DNA of 64,000 bases, taken from Pseudonocardiales bacterium. GTDB taxonomy: Bacteria; Actinomycetota; Actinomycetes; Mycobacteriales; Pseudonocardiaceae. The stretch lies in contig JAHEXI010000005.1 of the NCBI GenBank assembly GCA_023252195.1, positions 89,999-153,998 of the forward strand. The letters run 5' to 3'. A program made the translations under genes and the position numbers. The notes under the pieces were generated by a model. The model saw only the letters and a list, made by a program, of their open reading frames with translations, did not search any database and was not told where the DNA came from. Positions 33,794-42,771 of the stretch are shown here, piece after piece. Positions within the stretch are counted from its first letter, which is position 1; every line of letters begins with the position of its first letter.

Positions 33794-36069
33794 CGCGGCG
33801 CTGCTCTGCAGTCGGCTCCGGTGACGTCGAGCAGCACCTCGAGCAGCCCACCGGTGTGGGCACCCCAGCGGTGCACGACCCAGCGGCGCCGTCGGGCGTG
33901 CCGGAACAGCTGGGAGTCCGGGTTGACTACTTGCGGATGCCCGACGGCCTCAAGCAACGGGCGGTCGGAGTAGCTGTCGGCGTAGGCGTAAGACCGGTCC
34001 AGGTGCAGACCGTTCGCCTGGGCATAGTGCCGCAGCCACGCCGCGCGCGCCTCGTCGACCAGAGGAGGCGTTTCGAGGAACCCGGTGAGTACACCGTCTT
34101 TGGCGTGCATCCGGCTGGCCACCACCTCGTCGAAAAGCACTGACAGCGGCTCCACATGCAGGTCGACCGCACCGGTGATCAGGACGGTTCGGTGCCCGGC
34201 TGCGCGGTGGCGCCGGATCTGGCGAGTTGCTTCGGGCATCACCCGGTGCAGCAGCGCGTCGCCGAGAACGTCGGTGACCAGCGCACGCAGCTCGTCGACC
34301 CGCGCGCCGGCGTAGCGGCGCAGGAAGGCTCGCAGCAGCTCGCCGCGGTCGTGGCGCTCCGCCGAGAGATACTGGGGGGCGCACCGGGCCAGGTCGGCCA
34401 GCTCGCGTAGCCAGCCGGAGCGGGGCATCGTCGCCAACCGGGCCCACAGGTATGACTCGACGACGTTGGAGTTCACGATGGTGCCCTCCAGGTCGAACAC
34501 CGCGGCCACGTCGGTGCGCTCGGGCAGTGACCGCGGCGATGGTGACCGGACCTTTGAAGAAGATCCCCGCCGCTGCCCGGCCCGCCGGACCGTGGCCGTG
34601 ATCGATGGGCAGTGCACGTCCTGCAGGTAGGCCCGCCAGTCGATGACGGTGGGGTCGAAGCCGTGCTCAAGCGCCCGCTGTGGCGGCAGTGCCGCATGCA
34701 GCTCCCGCAGCCGGCTGTCGTCGTAGATCACCTCGGCGCGGGCGTAGACGCCATAGAGGTCAGCGTATTCGCGCAGCTGCACCAATTCCTGCTGCTGGCG
34801 GCCAAGACTGGTCAGCCAATCCTGGGAGCGCTTCGACGGTGGCAGCGCCAACAGGGCCCGTTCTGCTAACGCCGCGGCCCGTTCCCCGGCGCGCAGCCTC
34901 AGCTCTACCTGCTGGCTGCCGGGAAACCGCCAGGTGGGTGGCGCGATATGGCCGCGATCACCGTCGGGAATGGGGTGGTTGTCGAAGTACGCCCGGCACA
35001 GCACGTACATGTTCTGGAAGGTCAGCGGGTTAGTGGCGCCGGAGCTGACGTGTAAGTAGGCCGGCCCGGTGGCGGGCGGCCGGGCGGCGGTCGCGAGGAT
35101 CGCGTTGATCACCAGATCGACCGGGATGACGTCGAGCACGGAGTCGGGCAGCCCAGGGAATTCGCGCAGTAGCCCTCTGCCAAAGGAGATGATCAACGGA
35201 TCGGCCATCTTGAAGCCGTCGATCCAGCCCGGGTAAGGGTGCCGCAGCGCGCTTTCCACGATAGCGGGACGGACCACCGACAGCGGTCGACCCGGCTGTG
35301 CCCACAACGTTTCGGCGACTCGCTCACCCAGGGCTTTGGTGAACGTATAGACGTCCGGCCAGCCCAGACTCCGGGCCCGGGTGCGGCCGTAGTCCACCAG
35401 CCGGCGAGTGACCCACTCGGTGCGCAGCCGTTCGGCGTCGGTGGCGGTGGACTGTGGGCCGGCTTTGGCGTGCTGCTCGCCTGCTTGGGCCAGCGCGCGG
35501 CGGAGCACCTCCGGTCGCCGGGAGTCCCGCTCCACGTCGAGTCGGGCGGCGAGCGCCATTTCCAGCTCGAGGCGCCAGTCCACCCCGTGGTCCAGTGCCA
35601 CCTCAGCCACGACGCCCTTGCGGGTGCCCGCGACGTAGGCGGTGGAGATGTGCACGATATGCGGTGAGCCGGTCAGTGCCTGATAGAGGGCCGCCACACC
35701 CGAGACGTTGGTGCGGAAAGCTTCGTCGACCGGGGGGTCGAAGGACACCGTCGAGGCACCGTGGATCACGACGTCGAGATCGGCGGGCAGGGTGACCGAA
35801 CCGAGGTCGCCCTCGATGACGGTGACCCGCTCGCGCACCAGCCGCGTCAATTTCTCCGCGCCGAGGCGCTCACTCAACGGGCGGAACACGTTCTTGCGCA
35901 GCAACGCGCTGAGCCGGTCGGTCGCGGTGCGCTCGCCCCGGGGTCGGATCAGTACCGAGACATGGGTGTCCGGGTAGCTGGACAGCAGCCGCTCCAAAGT
36001 CGCCTGCCCCAAGAACCCGGTCGCGCCGGTGAGCAGCACGTGAGATCCGGCGAGCTCATCGGCACTCAT
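33790..36069 (-). CDS. Fatty acyl reductase-like SDR fused to a HAD-IB phosphatase-like domain
   Basis: A 759-residue two-domain protein. Residues 1 to about 400 form an extended SDR of the fatty-acyl-CoA/thioester-reductase type (TGATGFLG at 14-21, HISTAYVAGT, and Tyr241/Lys245 in VYTFTK), followed by a helical 'sterile'-like region to about 500. The C-terminal HAD-IB domain starts near 520: nucleophile Asp526 in FDLEGTI, Thr in LITGA, and the DSYSD acidic motif. The usual second Asp of motif I is Glu528, so phosphatase chemistry may be altered. The reductase would turn an acyl thioester into an aldehyde or alcohol. It overlaps LarC (ATGA) and the alcohol dehydrogenase (GTGA). Confidence 0.75.
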   Translation of the reverse strand: MSADELAGSHVLLTGATGFLGQATLERLLSSYPDTHVSVLIRPRGERTATDRLSALLRKNVFRPLSERLGAEKLTRLVRERVTVIEGDLGSVTLPADLDVVIHGASTVSFDPPVDEAFRTNVSGVAALYQALTGSPHIVHISTAYVAGTRKGVVAEVALDHGVDWRLELEMALAARLDVERDSRRPEVLRRALAQAGEQHAKAGPQSTATDAERLRTEWVTRRLVDYGRTRARSLGWPDVYTFTKALGERVAETLWAQPGRPLSVVRPAIVESALRHPYPGWIDGFKMADPLIISFGRGLLREFPGLPDSVLDVIPVDLVINAILATAARPPATGPAYLHVSSGATNPLTFQNMYVLCRAYFDNHPIPDGDRGHIAPPTWRFPGSQQVELRLRAGERAAALAERALLALPPSKRSQDWLTSLGRQQQELVQLREYADLYGVYARAEVIYDDSRLRELHAALPPQRALEHGFDPTVIDWRAYLQDVHCPSITATVRRAGQRRGSSSKVRSPSPRSLPERTDVAAVFDLEGTIVNSNVVESYLWARLATMPRSGWLRELADLARCAPQYLSAERHDRGELLRAFLRRYAGARVDELRALVTDVLGDALLHRVMPEATRQIRRHRAAGHRTVLITGAVDLHVEPLSVLFDEVVASRMHAKDGVLTGFLETPPLVDEARAAWLRHYAQANGLHLDRSYAYADSYSDRPLLEAVGHPQVVNPDSQLFRHARRRRWVVHRWGAHTGGLLEVLLDVTGADCRAAPR

Positions 36070-37304
36070 GGCGCTACCACGCCAGCCGGACGGCTGTGAT
36101 GGTAAGCCGACAGGGCAGCCTCACACACCCGGCGCACCGGCCAACCGAGTAGCTCGGCGACGCGCTCGGCGTCGGCGAGTTCGGGCTTGACAGTTTGCCC
36201 TCCCGGTCCGGCGGCAACCTTGATGTTGATCTCCTGCTCGGCCCCAGGCGGTCCCACCGGCACCGGGACGGTGGTCCGCGGCAGCGTAGTGCGTCGCCAG
36301 GCAGTCCACCGTACGCCCAGCGTGGTGCTGTGCCGGAACACCGCATCCACCACCGCCGGACGGATCTGCTCGGTGCACAGCGCGGTGAGCACCTGCCCAG
36401 GCCTGCCGTGTCGACCAACGGTGGCGGTCGTCCAGCAGTCCCACGCTCCGGCCGCCCGGACCGCGAGCAGCACCCCCGGCCACAGCTCCGGATCGAGATC
36501 ATCGACGGTGGTCTCCACCACGGTGACCGGCTCGGCGGGGCCAGGCGCCGACCCCGGTTCGGTGCGGCGACCGATCACCAGCCGGGTGATGTTCGGTCGC
36601 TCCGGGGTGTCCAACCGTCCGGCGCCGCTACCCACCGCGTCCACCGTCATCGGTGGCAACGGCCCGGGTGTGGCCAGGATCGCGACCAGGGCCGCCCCGG
36701 TGGGCGTGCTGCGTTCCCCGGCGAGGTCCCCGCCGGTCAGCGACAGCCCACAGTCAGCCACGATCTGCAGGACGGCGGGTGCTGGAACCGGGATCGTGCC
36801 GTGCGCGCTGCGCACCGTCCCGCTGCCGGCCGCGAGCGCCGAGCACGCCACCAGGGCGCCGTCGGCGAGCAAGCCGAGCTGTTCAGCCGCGACGGCGGTG
36901 CCGACCACATCGGCGAGAGCGTCGGCGGCCCCCACCTCATGGAAATGCACCAACTCAGCGGGCATGCCGTGCACCGCGGCCTCCGCATCCGCGAGCAGCC
37001 GGAATGTGTCGGCGGCTACCCGGGCGGCTGCTGCGCCCAGCGGGGCCTGCTCGATGGCGGCGAGCACCTCGGCCAATCCCCGGGTGGGCTGGTCAGCGGC
37101 CGGAGTGACGACCACAGTGCGTGCGCAGCGCAGCCCGCAGCGCCGGGTCTGCGAGATTGTGACGTCCAGATCGGGCACCCCGAGCGATGTCACCGCGGCC
37201 CGTACCGCAGCAAGGTCAGCGCCGGCGTCGAGCAGCGCACCGAGCAGCATGTCACCGGCCACGCCGGCGGTGCAGTCCAGATACGCCGCCCTGGGCTCAG
37301 CCAC
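36066..37304 (-). CDS. larC: LarC, nickel insertion enzyme of nickel-pincer cofactor synthesis
   Basis: A 412-residue single-chain LarC (DUF111). Features are AAYLDCTAGVAGDMLLGALLDAG at the N-terminus, ELVHFHEVGAADALADVVG with its metal-binding His/Glu cluster, GERSTPTGAAL, and the VVETTVDDLDPEL start of the C-terminal domain. LarC is a CTP-dependent cyclometallase that inserts nickel into pyridinium-3,5-bisthiocarboxylic acid mononucleotide. Start GTG 37304 overlaps the larB stop by 8 bp. Longer in-frame readings run antisense-like through larB and are rejected. In Lactobacillus plantarum larC is split by a frameshift; here it is continuous. Confidence 0.9.
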   Translation of the reverse strand: MAEPRAAYLDCTAGVAGDMLLGALLDAGADLAAVRAAVTSLGVPDLDVTISQTRRCGLRCARTVVVTPAADQPTRGLAEVLAAIEQAPLGAAAARVAADTFRLLADAEAAVHGMPAELVHFHEVGAADALADVVGTAVAAEQLGLLADGALVACSALAAGSGTVRSAHGTIPVPAPAVLQIVADCGLSLTGGDLAGERSTPTGAALVAILATPGPLPPMTVDAVGSGAGRLDTPERPNITRLVIGRRTEPGSAPGPAEPVTVVETTVDDLDPELWPGVLLAVRAAGAWDCWTTATVGRHGRPGQVLTALCTEQIRPAVVDAVFRHSTTLGVRWTAWRRTTLPRTTVPVPVGPPGAEQEINIKVAAGPGGQTVKPELADAERVAELLGWPVRRVCEAALSAYHHSRPAGVVAP

Positions 37305-37995
37305 CGTGCACCCTCGCAACGATCTTGACCGCGTGCGCCGCGGCGCCGAAGCCGTTGTCGATGTTGACCACCGACAGCCCCGGTGCGCAGGACGCGAGCA
37401 TGGTCGCCGCGGCGACGTGTCCGCTCGCACTGACTCCGTAGCCCACACTGGTGGGTACCCCGACCACGGGTGCTCGGATCAGCCCGGTTACCACCCCCGG
37501 CAGGGTGCCCTCCATTCCGGCGATGGCGATCACGCAGTCGGCCTCGGCCAGCTCGTCGAGGTGTGCGAGCAGCCTGTGCAGTCCGGCGATCCCGACATCG
37601 GCGATCAACCGGTGTCCGGCGCCGAGCGCCTGCAGAGTGGCGATCGCTTCGCGCGCGACCGGCAGGTCCGAGGTACCTCCGGTGAGCACGGCGACGAACC
37701 CGCGGGCCGGCGGCAGCGCACCGACGATCACGGTGCGCCCGGTCGGGTCAGCCACGACCGGCTCGGCCGCAAACCAGCTCGGTGCCCGGTGCAGCACACC
37801 GTCGGGGCACCGGGTGGCCAGCGCTGGGAACCCAGGTTCGCAGCTGCGCTGTGCGGCGAGCAGCCGCAGCGTCTGCTCCTCGGTCTTGCCCTCGGCGAAG
37901 ATGACTTCGGGCACGGCGGTGCGTCGCCGGCGATCGGAATCCAGCCGGGCGATACCGCTGACGTCTCGCGATGAGTGCGGTGCTGAGTCGACCAC
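37297..37995 (-). CDS. larB: LarB, nicotinate dinucleotide carboxylase/hydrolase
   Basis: About 232 residues from GTG 37995. The family pattern is clear: RTAVPEVIFAEGKT near the N-terminus and the AIR-carboxylase-like VLTGGTSDLPVAREA. Then come VGIAGLHRL, AGMEGTLPGVV and VGVPTSVGYG, ending NIDNGFGAA. LarB carboxylates and hydrolyses nicotinic acid adenine dinucleotide, the first step of nickel-pincer synthesis. Its N-terminus is short against typical LarB (about 250 residues). A longer frame exists but runs across the larE start on the other strand. The exact start is uncertain, as no strong ribosome-binding site is seen. Confidence 0.85.
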   Translation of the reverse strand: MVDSAPHSSRDVSGIARLDSDRRRRTAVPEVIFAEGKTEEQTLRLLAAQRSCEPGFPALATRCPDGVLHRAPSWFAAEPVVADPTGRTVIVGALPPARGFVAVLTGGTSDLPVAREAIATLQALGAGHRLIADVGIAGLHRLLAHLDELAEADCVIAIAGMEGTLPGVVTGLIRAPVVGVPTSVGYGVSASGHVAAATMLASCAPGLSVVNIDNGFGAAAHAVKIVARVHGG

Positions 37996-38052
37996 GGTGC
38001 CGACTATCTCACGCAAGCCGGTGCCACTTCGGGCATGCGAGGATGGTCGACC

Positions 38053-38889
38053 ATGCACACTGCGGATTCCGTCGTCACTACCTCTGCCGCGGCGGCGCTG
38101 CTCGACCGGCTGGGACGCTTGGACGGGCTGGTGGTGGCCTTCTCCGGCGGGGTTGACTCCGCGGTGGTGCTGGCTGCAGCCGTCCGGGCGATCGGCGCCG
38201 ATGCCGTACTTGCCGTCATTGCGGACTCGCCCAGCCTGGCCCGCGCGGAGCTGGCAGCCGCCCGGCACGTCGCCGGACAGATCGGGGCCCGATTGCTGGT
38301 GCTGGCTACCGACGAGCACGTCGATCCGGGTTACCGGGCCAATGCCGGCGATCGCTGCTACTTCTGCAAGCGAACCGTGCTCGCGGCGGTGTGCGGTGTC
38401 GCGCAGCGCAGTGGTTTCGCCCACGTCGCTACCGGCACGCACCTCGATGACCGCCGTGCCGCGCACCGCCCGGGCTTGCGAGCGGCTGCTGAGCTCGGGG
38501 TGTGCGAACCGCTCGCCGAGGTGGGCGCTACCAAGGAAACCGTGCGCTTGCTGGCGACGCACTGGAACCTGTCGGTGCGCGACAAGCCGAGCACGCCGTG
38601 CCTGGCCTCCCGGATCGCCGTCAGGGTCCCGGTGACCGTCGAGCGGCTGGCGTTGGTCGAGCGGGCTGAGCTGGCTGCCCGCCGGTACCTCGCGGAGAAT
38701 CGCGTTGCGGTCCGCGACCTGCGGGTCCGGCTGCTGGGCCGCGCCGGATTCCGGGTAGAGCTCGATCAGGACGCGCTGGACGGCGTCTGTCTGCCGGCAC
38801 GGGAGGCGCTGCTGGCCCGAGTCGCGGAAGCGGGTCTCGGTGGGCAGGGCGATCTGGCGCGTTACCACTCAGGCTCACTCAGCGGTTGA
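38053..38889 (+). CDS. larE: LarE, ATP-dependent sacrificial sulfur transferase
   Basis: A 278-residue PP-loop enzyme with SGGVDS at 31-36. Cys183 lies in STPCLASRI, the position of the Cys that LarE of L. plantarum sacrifices to give its sulfur. Another pair, Cys102/Cys105 (RCYFC), lies in a family-conserved segment. LarE thiolates the LarB product before LarC inserts nickel. It is divergent from larB with about 57 bp between starts, so one control region probably serves both directions. ATG 38053 follows gagga; ATG 38035 is an alternative. Confidence 0.88.
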   Translation: MHTADSVVTTSAAAALLDRLGRLDGLVVAFSGGVDSAVVLAAAVRAIGADAVLAVIADSPSLARAELAAARHVAGQIGARLLVLATDEHVDPGYRANAGDRCYFCKRTVLAAVCGVAQRSGFAHVATGTHLDDRRAAHRPGLRAAAELGVCEPLAEVGATKETVRLLATHWNLSVRDKPSTPCLASRIAVRVPVTVERLALVERAELAARRYLAENRVAVRDLRVRLLGRAGFRVELDQDALDGVCLPAREALLARVAEAGLGGQGDLARYHSGSLSG

Positions 38890-39763
38890 GCAACGGACAG
38901 CGCAGCAGAGACCACAGCATGGACCCGGCTCGCTGGACCGGACCGGTGGCGCGGCCAGCGGCGTCGGGTCCCACCCCGTAGCCGGCAGCAGCGCGGCTGA
39001 CCAGGTGCATGCCGGCCAAACCGGGCAGCCGGTCGATCTTCTCGTCGATCTGCCTGATCATCCGGGTCCCGTCGGTGCCGCCCATCAGATAGCGCAACAA
39101 GAACTCTGTCTCTGCGCCGGGCATGATCCCTGACCCTACCGGCGTCCAGGCCATCCTCAGGACGGCTCGGGTCAGCAGCCGGGCGGCGCGCGACCGCTGC
39201 AGCCGCTCCCGCGCCTGGCTGGCGTAGAAAGCCACGTGCCGGGTCTCCTGCCGCTGGATGCGCCCGACGAGCTTGATCAGCTCAGGATGGTCGGTCTGGG
39301 CGAGCAACCGGCTATAGCCCGCGTAGGTGGACCATTCGTTGATCGCGCCGAAGGTCATGTGCACAGCGATGAAGTCATCGCCGATCAAATTAGCTGCGAC
39401 TGCCTGGTAGATCGGAGACAGCCGGTCACCGCGGCCCTGGGCCAGCCGGATGCGGCGGATCCGATCGGGGCCGACGTTCCGACCATGCGCGGCCAGCACC
39501 TTGTCCAGCACCTCGCCGTGCCAGAACTCCTCATAGACCCACATGGTGAGAAACGTCGTGATCTCCGGGTCCTGGTGCGATGGCGTGACCAGCAAGTCCC
39601 GCAGGTAGCAGATGGTGTGGCTCTCCACGTCGGACATGTACTGCACCGCCCGCAGGGCGGCTTCGGGTAGCGGTGTGCGCTGGAAGGCGGAGTAGTCGAC
39701 GTCGTCGTCGACCACCCGGCGGGCAGTGGTGCTGTAGTTCACAATGTCGAAGGACATAGGCAC
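38879..39763 (-). CDS. Ferritin-like diiron oxygenase/desaturase-type protein
   Basis: A 294-residue helical protein with the four-helix diiron pattern: Glu47 (DVESHT), Glu79-x2-His82 (EEFWH), Glu143 (NEWS) and Glu173-x2-His176 (QETRH). This matches acyl-ACP desaturase and AurF-like enzymes that activate oxygen. The C-terminal hundred residues are basic and hydrophobic. Substrate is unknown. It converges on larE with an 11-bp overlap. Its proximity to acyl reductase and acyltransferase genes suggests a lipid substrate (inference). The alternative is a diiron N-oxygenase. Confidence 0.7.
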   Translation of the reverse strand: MPMSFDIVNYSTTARRVVDDDVDYSAFQRTPLPEAALRAVQYMSDVESHTICYLRDLLVTPSHQDPEITTFLTMWVYEEFWHGEVLDKVLAAHGRNVGPDRIRRIRLAQGRGDRLSPIYQAVAANLIGDDFIAVHMTFGAINEWSTYAGYSRLLAQTDHPELIKLVGRIQRQETRHVAFYASQARERLQRSRAARLLTRAVLRMAWTPVGSGIMPGAETEFLLRYLMGGTDGTRMIRQIDEKIDRLPGLAGMHLVSRAAAGYGVGPDAAGRATGPVQRAGSMLWSLLRCPLLNR

Positions 39764-39845
39764 TCCTACTGCGTTGTTCGCCCCGAGTTGCCCACTGAAT
39801 CACCCGAGTGCGGGTGGCCCGCGCCACGCGGATGTGCGCACCCGC

Positions 39846-40853
39846 TCAAGAGGATTCGGGTGCCCGACTCAAGCGGTTCGCCCGGTCGCTGCCGGCGGCG
39901 TCGCTGTCGGGTCGATCGCTGTCAGGCTGGGTGCGCGCGGCCACGCGAGTCATCGTCTGCCGCCGCTGGCGTCGGGTCGGATGCGCCGGCCAGATCTCCT
40001 CGATAGCGCTGTTGAACTCTGCGCCGAGCAGGATCGCCATCGCGATGAAGAACGAGAACAGCAGGTATGCGATGGGAGTGGCGAGCGCCCCGTAGGTGTA
40101 TCCGGTGCCAGATACCCACGCGATGTAGAACCGCAGCCCGGTGCTGGTGAGCAGGAATACCGCCATCGCCAGTAGGGCGCCCGGAAGCCCGCGGTGCCAC
40201 GGCAGCTTGTTGGGTAGCACCACCTTGTAGAGCGTGGCCAGTCCAACCATCAGCAACACGCCAAGCCCGGGGTAGTAGAAGATGTTCACCAGCAGGGCCA
40301 CCGTGCGTCGCCCTCCCGCCGGCACCAGATCAGGTATCAGGTCCGGGCCCAGCGCAGTCAGCGGTAGTACGAACACCGATCCGATCAGTGCCACCGCGTA
40401 GAGCAGTAGGGCAAAGATCCGTTGCCATACCGGGTGGCGGACGGTGTGCTGTTCATAGGCGGCGGTGATCGAGTCCACCAGAGATGCCAGCGCCGACGAA
40501 CCGGCCCACAGTGAGATGACGAACCCGACCGACACGATCGAGCTGTGCCCTTGGGTGAGGATGTCCGACACAGTCGGACGGATGATCTCGTTGACCACAT
40601 CGGCGCTGAACACCGTGGTGGCCCACCGCACGATTTCCCGCTGCGCAGCCTCGACCGTGGCCGGGCCGAACCAGCTGGTGACGAAGCCGAGGCTGCCCAG
40701 CATTCCCAGCAGCAGCGGCGGCAGCGACAGCGTCATCCAGAACGCTGCCTGGGCGGACAGCGAGATGAAGCTGTCGCTCCAGGCTTTTGTAGCGGTCCGG
40801 GAAATCAGGCGCAGCGGGGCGCGCCGGGCGGTGGACTCCACGGGAGTATCCAT
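39846..40853 (-). CDS. YihY/BrkB-family membrane protein
   Basis: A 335-residue integral membrane protein with about six hydrophobic segments and the YihY pattern: SLSAQAAFWMTLSLPPLLLGMLG at the start, ISLWAGSSALASLVDSITAAYE in the middle, and LLFSFFIAMAILLGAEFNSAIEE near the end. Early annotation of this family as 'ribonuclease BN' is incorrect. Function is unclear, with links to envelope integrity. The C-terminal tail is Arg/Asp-rich and cytoplasmic. Confidence 0.85.
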   Translation of the reverse strand: MDTPVESTARRAPLRLISRTATKAWSDSFISLSAQAAFWMTLSLPPLLLGMLGSLGFVTSWFGPATVEAAQREIVRWATTVFSADVVNEIIRPTVSDILTQGHSSIVSVGFVISLWAGSSALASLVDSITAAYEQHTVRHPVWQRIFALLLYAVALIGSVFVLPLTALGPDLIPDLVPAGGRRTVALLVNIFYYPGLGVLLMVGLATLYKVVLPNKLPWHRGLPGALLAMAVFLLTSTGLRFYIAWVSGTGYTYGALATPIAYLLFSFFIAMAILLGAEFNSAIEEIWPAHPTRRQRRQTMTRVAARTQPDSDRPDSDAAGSDRANRLSRAPESS

Positions 40854-40932
40854 GTCGCCTCCCAGGATGGTCCATTCGCCGGAGTGCGCACAGCATGACC
40901 CGCCGAGGCAGGTAGCGTGCGGCTACCCCAAC

Positions 40933-40978
40933 CCCGTGAGTGGCGATGAGAGCAATCGCTCGTATCGCCATTCACGAG
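40933..40978. repeat. Dispersed palindrome, copy 2
   Basis: Twenty-one-base arms (40933-40953 and 40958-40978) pair at 17 of 21 positions around AATC. The core cgtgagtggc/gcca-tcacg is the same as at 26.67 kb. It lies in the gap between the divergent YihY and helicase genes, so it is not simply a 3' terminator. Confidence 0.65.
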
Positions 40979-41018
40979 CGCGTCAGCGCCCGCCGAGCAG
41001 AAGGAGTGCCCGCCCGCC

Positions 41019-42752
41019 GTGTCCCGCCCCGCCGAGACCACCGCCGTTGGCACCTCTTCGCGCCAGCCATTGCGCGCCTGGCAGCGCAGAGCGCTGGCCC
41101 GGTACCTGGCCACTGCGCCCCAGGACTTCCTGGCGGTCGCCACGCCGGGTGCCGGCAAGACGACCTTCGCCTTGCGAGTGGCAGCGGAGCTGCTGGCCGA
41201 CCGGACCGTGCACGCGGTGACCGTGGTCACCCCGACCGAGCACCTCAAACATCAGTGGGCGGCAGCGGCCGCCGAGGTCGGTCTGGCCCTGGATCCCGAT
41301 TTCCGTAACTCGGTAGGCGCCACCTCTCCCGACTATCACGGTGTCGCGGTCACTTATGCCCAGGTCGCGGCACACCCGACGCTGCATCGGGTGCGGACTG
41401 AAGGACGCGCCACCCTGGTGGTGCTCGACGAGATCCACCACGGCGGAGATGCCAAGAGCTGGGGTGACGGAGTGCGGGAGGCCTTCACGCCGGCGGTTCG
41501 CCGGCTTGCCCTGACCGGGACCCCCTTCCGTAGCGACGACACTCCGATCCCGTTCATCAACTATGAACCCGATAGCGCCGGCGCGCTGCGCTCCGTCGCG
41601 GATCACTTCTACGGGTATTCCGAAGCTCTGGCCGACGGGGTGGTCCGGCCGGTGATGTTTCTCGCCTACTCCGGGGAGGCCCGCTGGCGGACCAGCGCGG
41701 GGGAGGAGTACTCGGCGCGGCTGGGCGAGCCGCTCACCGCCGAGCACACCGCCCGGGCCTGGCGCACCGCGTTGGATCCGACGGGAGAGTGGATGCCGGC
41801 GGTGCTCACCGCCGCGCACACCCGGCTTACCCAGCTACGTGCTGGCGCGCTGCCCGACGCAGCCGGGCTGGTGATCGCCACCGACCACACCACCGCGCGG
41901 GCCTACGCTGGGATTTTGGCAATGATCACCGGTCGGGAGCCGGTGTTGGTGCTGTCCGACGACCCATCGGCCACCGGCCGGATCGCGGCGTTCGCCGACT
42001 CCGACGAGAGCTGGCTGGTCGCGGTCCGGATGGTGTCCGAAGGCGTTGATGTGCCTCGACTCGCCGTCGGCGTGTACGCGACATCGGCAGCCACCCCGCT
42101 GTATTTCGCCCAGGCGGTGGGCCGGTTCGTCAGATGCAGGCGACCCGGCGAGACCGCGACGGTGTTCCTGCCCAGCGTGCCGGTGTTGTTGGGGCTGGCC
42201 AGTGAACTCGAGAAACAGCGCGATCACGTGCTCGGTGCACCGCACCGGGCCGCGGAAGGCTGGGATGACGAGGCGCTCGCGCAGGCCAACGCGCAGCGCG
42301 ACGAACCTGGCGAGCAGGAGCGGGCGTTCACTGCGTTGGGCGCCGACGCCGAGCTGGATCAGGTGATCTACGACGGGGCATCCTTCGGCACGGCCGCCTT
42401 CGCCACCTCCGAGGATGAACAGGACTACCTCGGCCTACCCGGTCTGCTGGAACCCGATCAGATGCGGGCGCTGCTGCGACAGCGCCAGCAGCAACAGTTG
42501 GGCCGCGCGACGGAGCGCTCCGTCGGACGCTTGGGCGGGCCGTCGGCGAAGACCCAGCCGCCCACGGTGCGCCAACGACTCACCGAGCTGCGCCGGGAAC
42601 TCAACACCCTCGTAGCGATGGCCCACCACCGGACCGACCGGCCACACGGCGCGATCCATCAAGAGCTCCGCACCGCGTGCGGCGGCCCGCCTACGGCCAT
42701 GGCCACCGTCGAGGATCTCGAGAGACGCATCGCCTACCTGCGTTCCCGATAG
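41019..42752 (+). CDS. SF2 DEAD/DEAH-box helicase
   Basis: A 577-residue superfamily 2 helicase. Motif I is TPGAGKTTFAL, motif Ia VVTPTEHLKHQW, motif II DEIHH, motif III LTGTPFR. Motif V is VRMVSEGVDVPRL, and motif VI QAVGRFVRCRRPG. The DEIHH box and SEGVDVP place it with the XPB/ResIII-like DNA helicases rather than RNA helicases. The C-terminal 150 residues are charged and Gln-rich. Not adjacent to any nuclease, methylase or defence gene. The initiator is GTG 41019. Confidence 0.85.
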   Translation: MSRPAETTAVGTSSRQPLRAWQRRALARYLATAPQDFLAVATPGAGKTTFALRVAAELLADRTVHAVTVVTPTEHLKHQWAAAAAEVGLALDPDFRNSVGATSPDYHGVAVTYAQVAAHPTLHRVRTEGRATLVVLDEIHHGGDAKSWGDGVREAFTPAVRRLALTGTPFRSDDTPIPFINYEPDSAGALRSVADHFYGYSEALADGVVRPVMFLAYSGEARWRTSAGEEYSARLGEPLTAEHTARAWRTALDPTGEWMPAVLTAAHTRLTQLRAGALPDAAGLVIATDHTTARAYAGILAMITGREPVLVLSDDPSATGRIAAFADSDESWLVAVRMVSEGVDVPRLAVGVYATSAATPLYFAQAVGRFVRCRRPGETATVFLPSVPVLLGLASELEKQRDHVLGAPHRAAEGWDDEALAQANAQRDEPGEQERAFTALGADAELDQVIYDGASFGTAAFATSEDEQDYLGLPGLLEPDQMRALLRQRQQQQLGRATERSVGRLGGPSAKTQPPTVRQRLTELRRELNTLVAMAHHRTDRPHGAIHQELRTACGGPPTAMATVEDLERRIAYLRSR

Positions 42753-42771
42753 CTGCACGGCGGTCCACTAG

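Noticed and set aside
36187-37974. 595-codon plus-strand ORF opposite larC and larB
   Set aside because: It has shuffled Ser/Pro/Arg composition and lies entirely antisense to lar genes with conserved motifs.
37996-38868. N-terminal extension of larB
   Set aside because: The frame is open but runs antisense through larE and has no LarB character. A start near 37995 is preferred.
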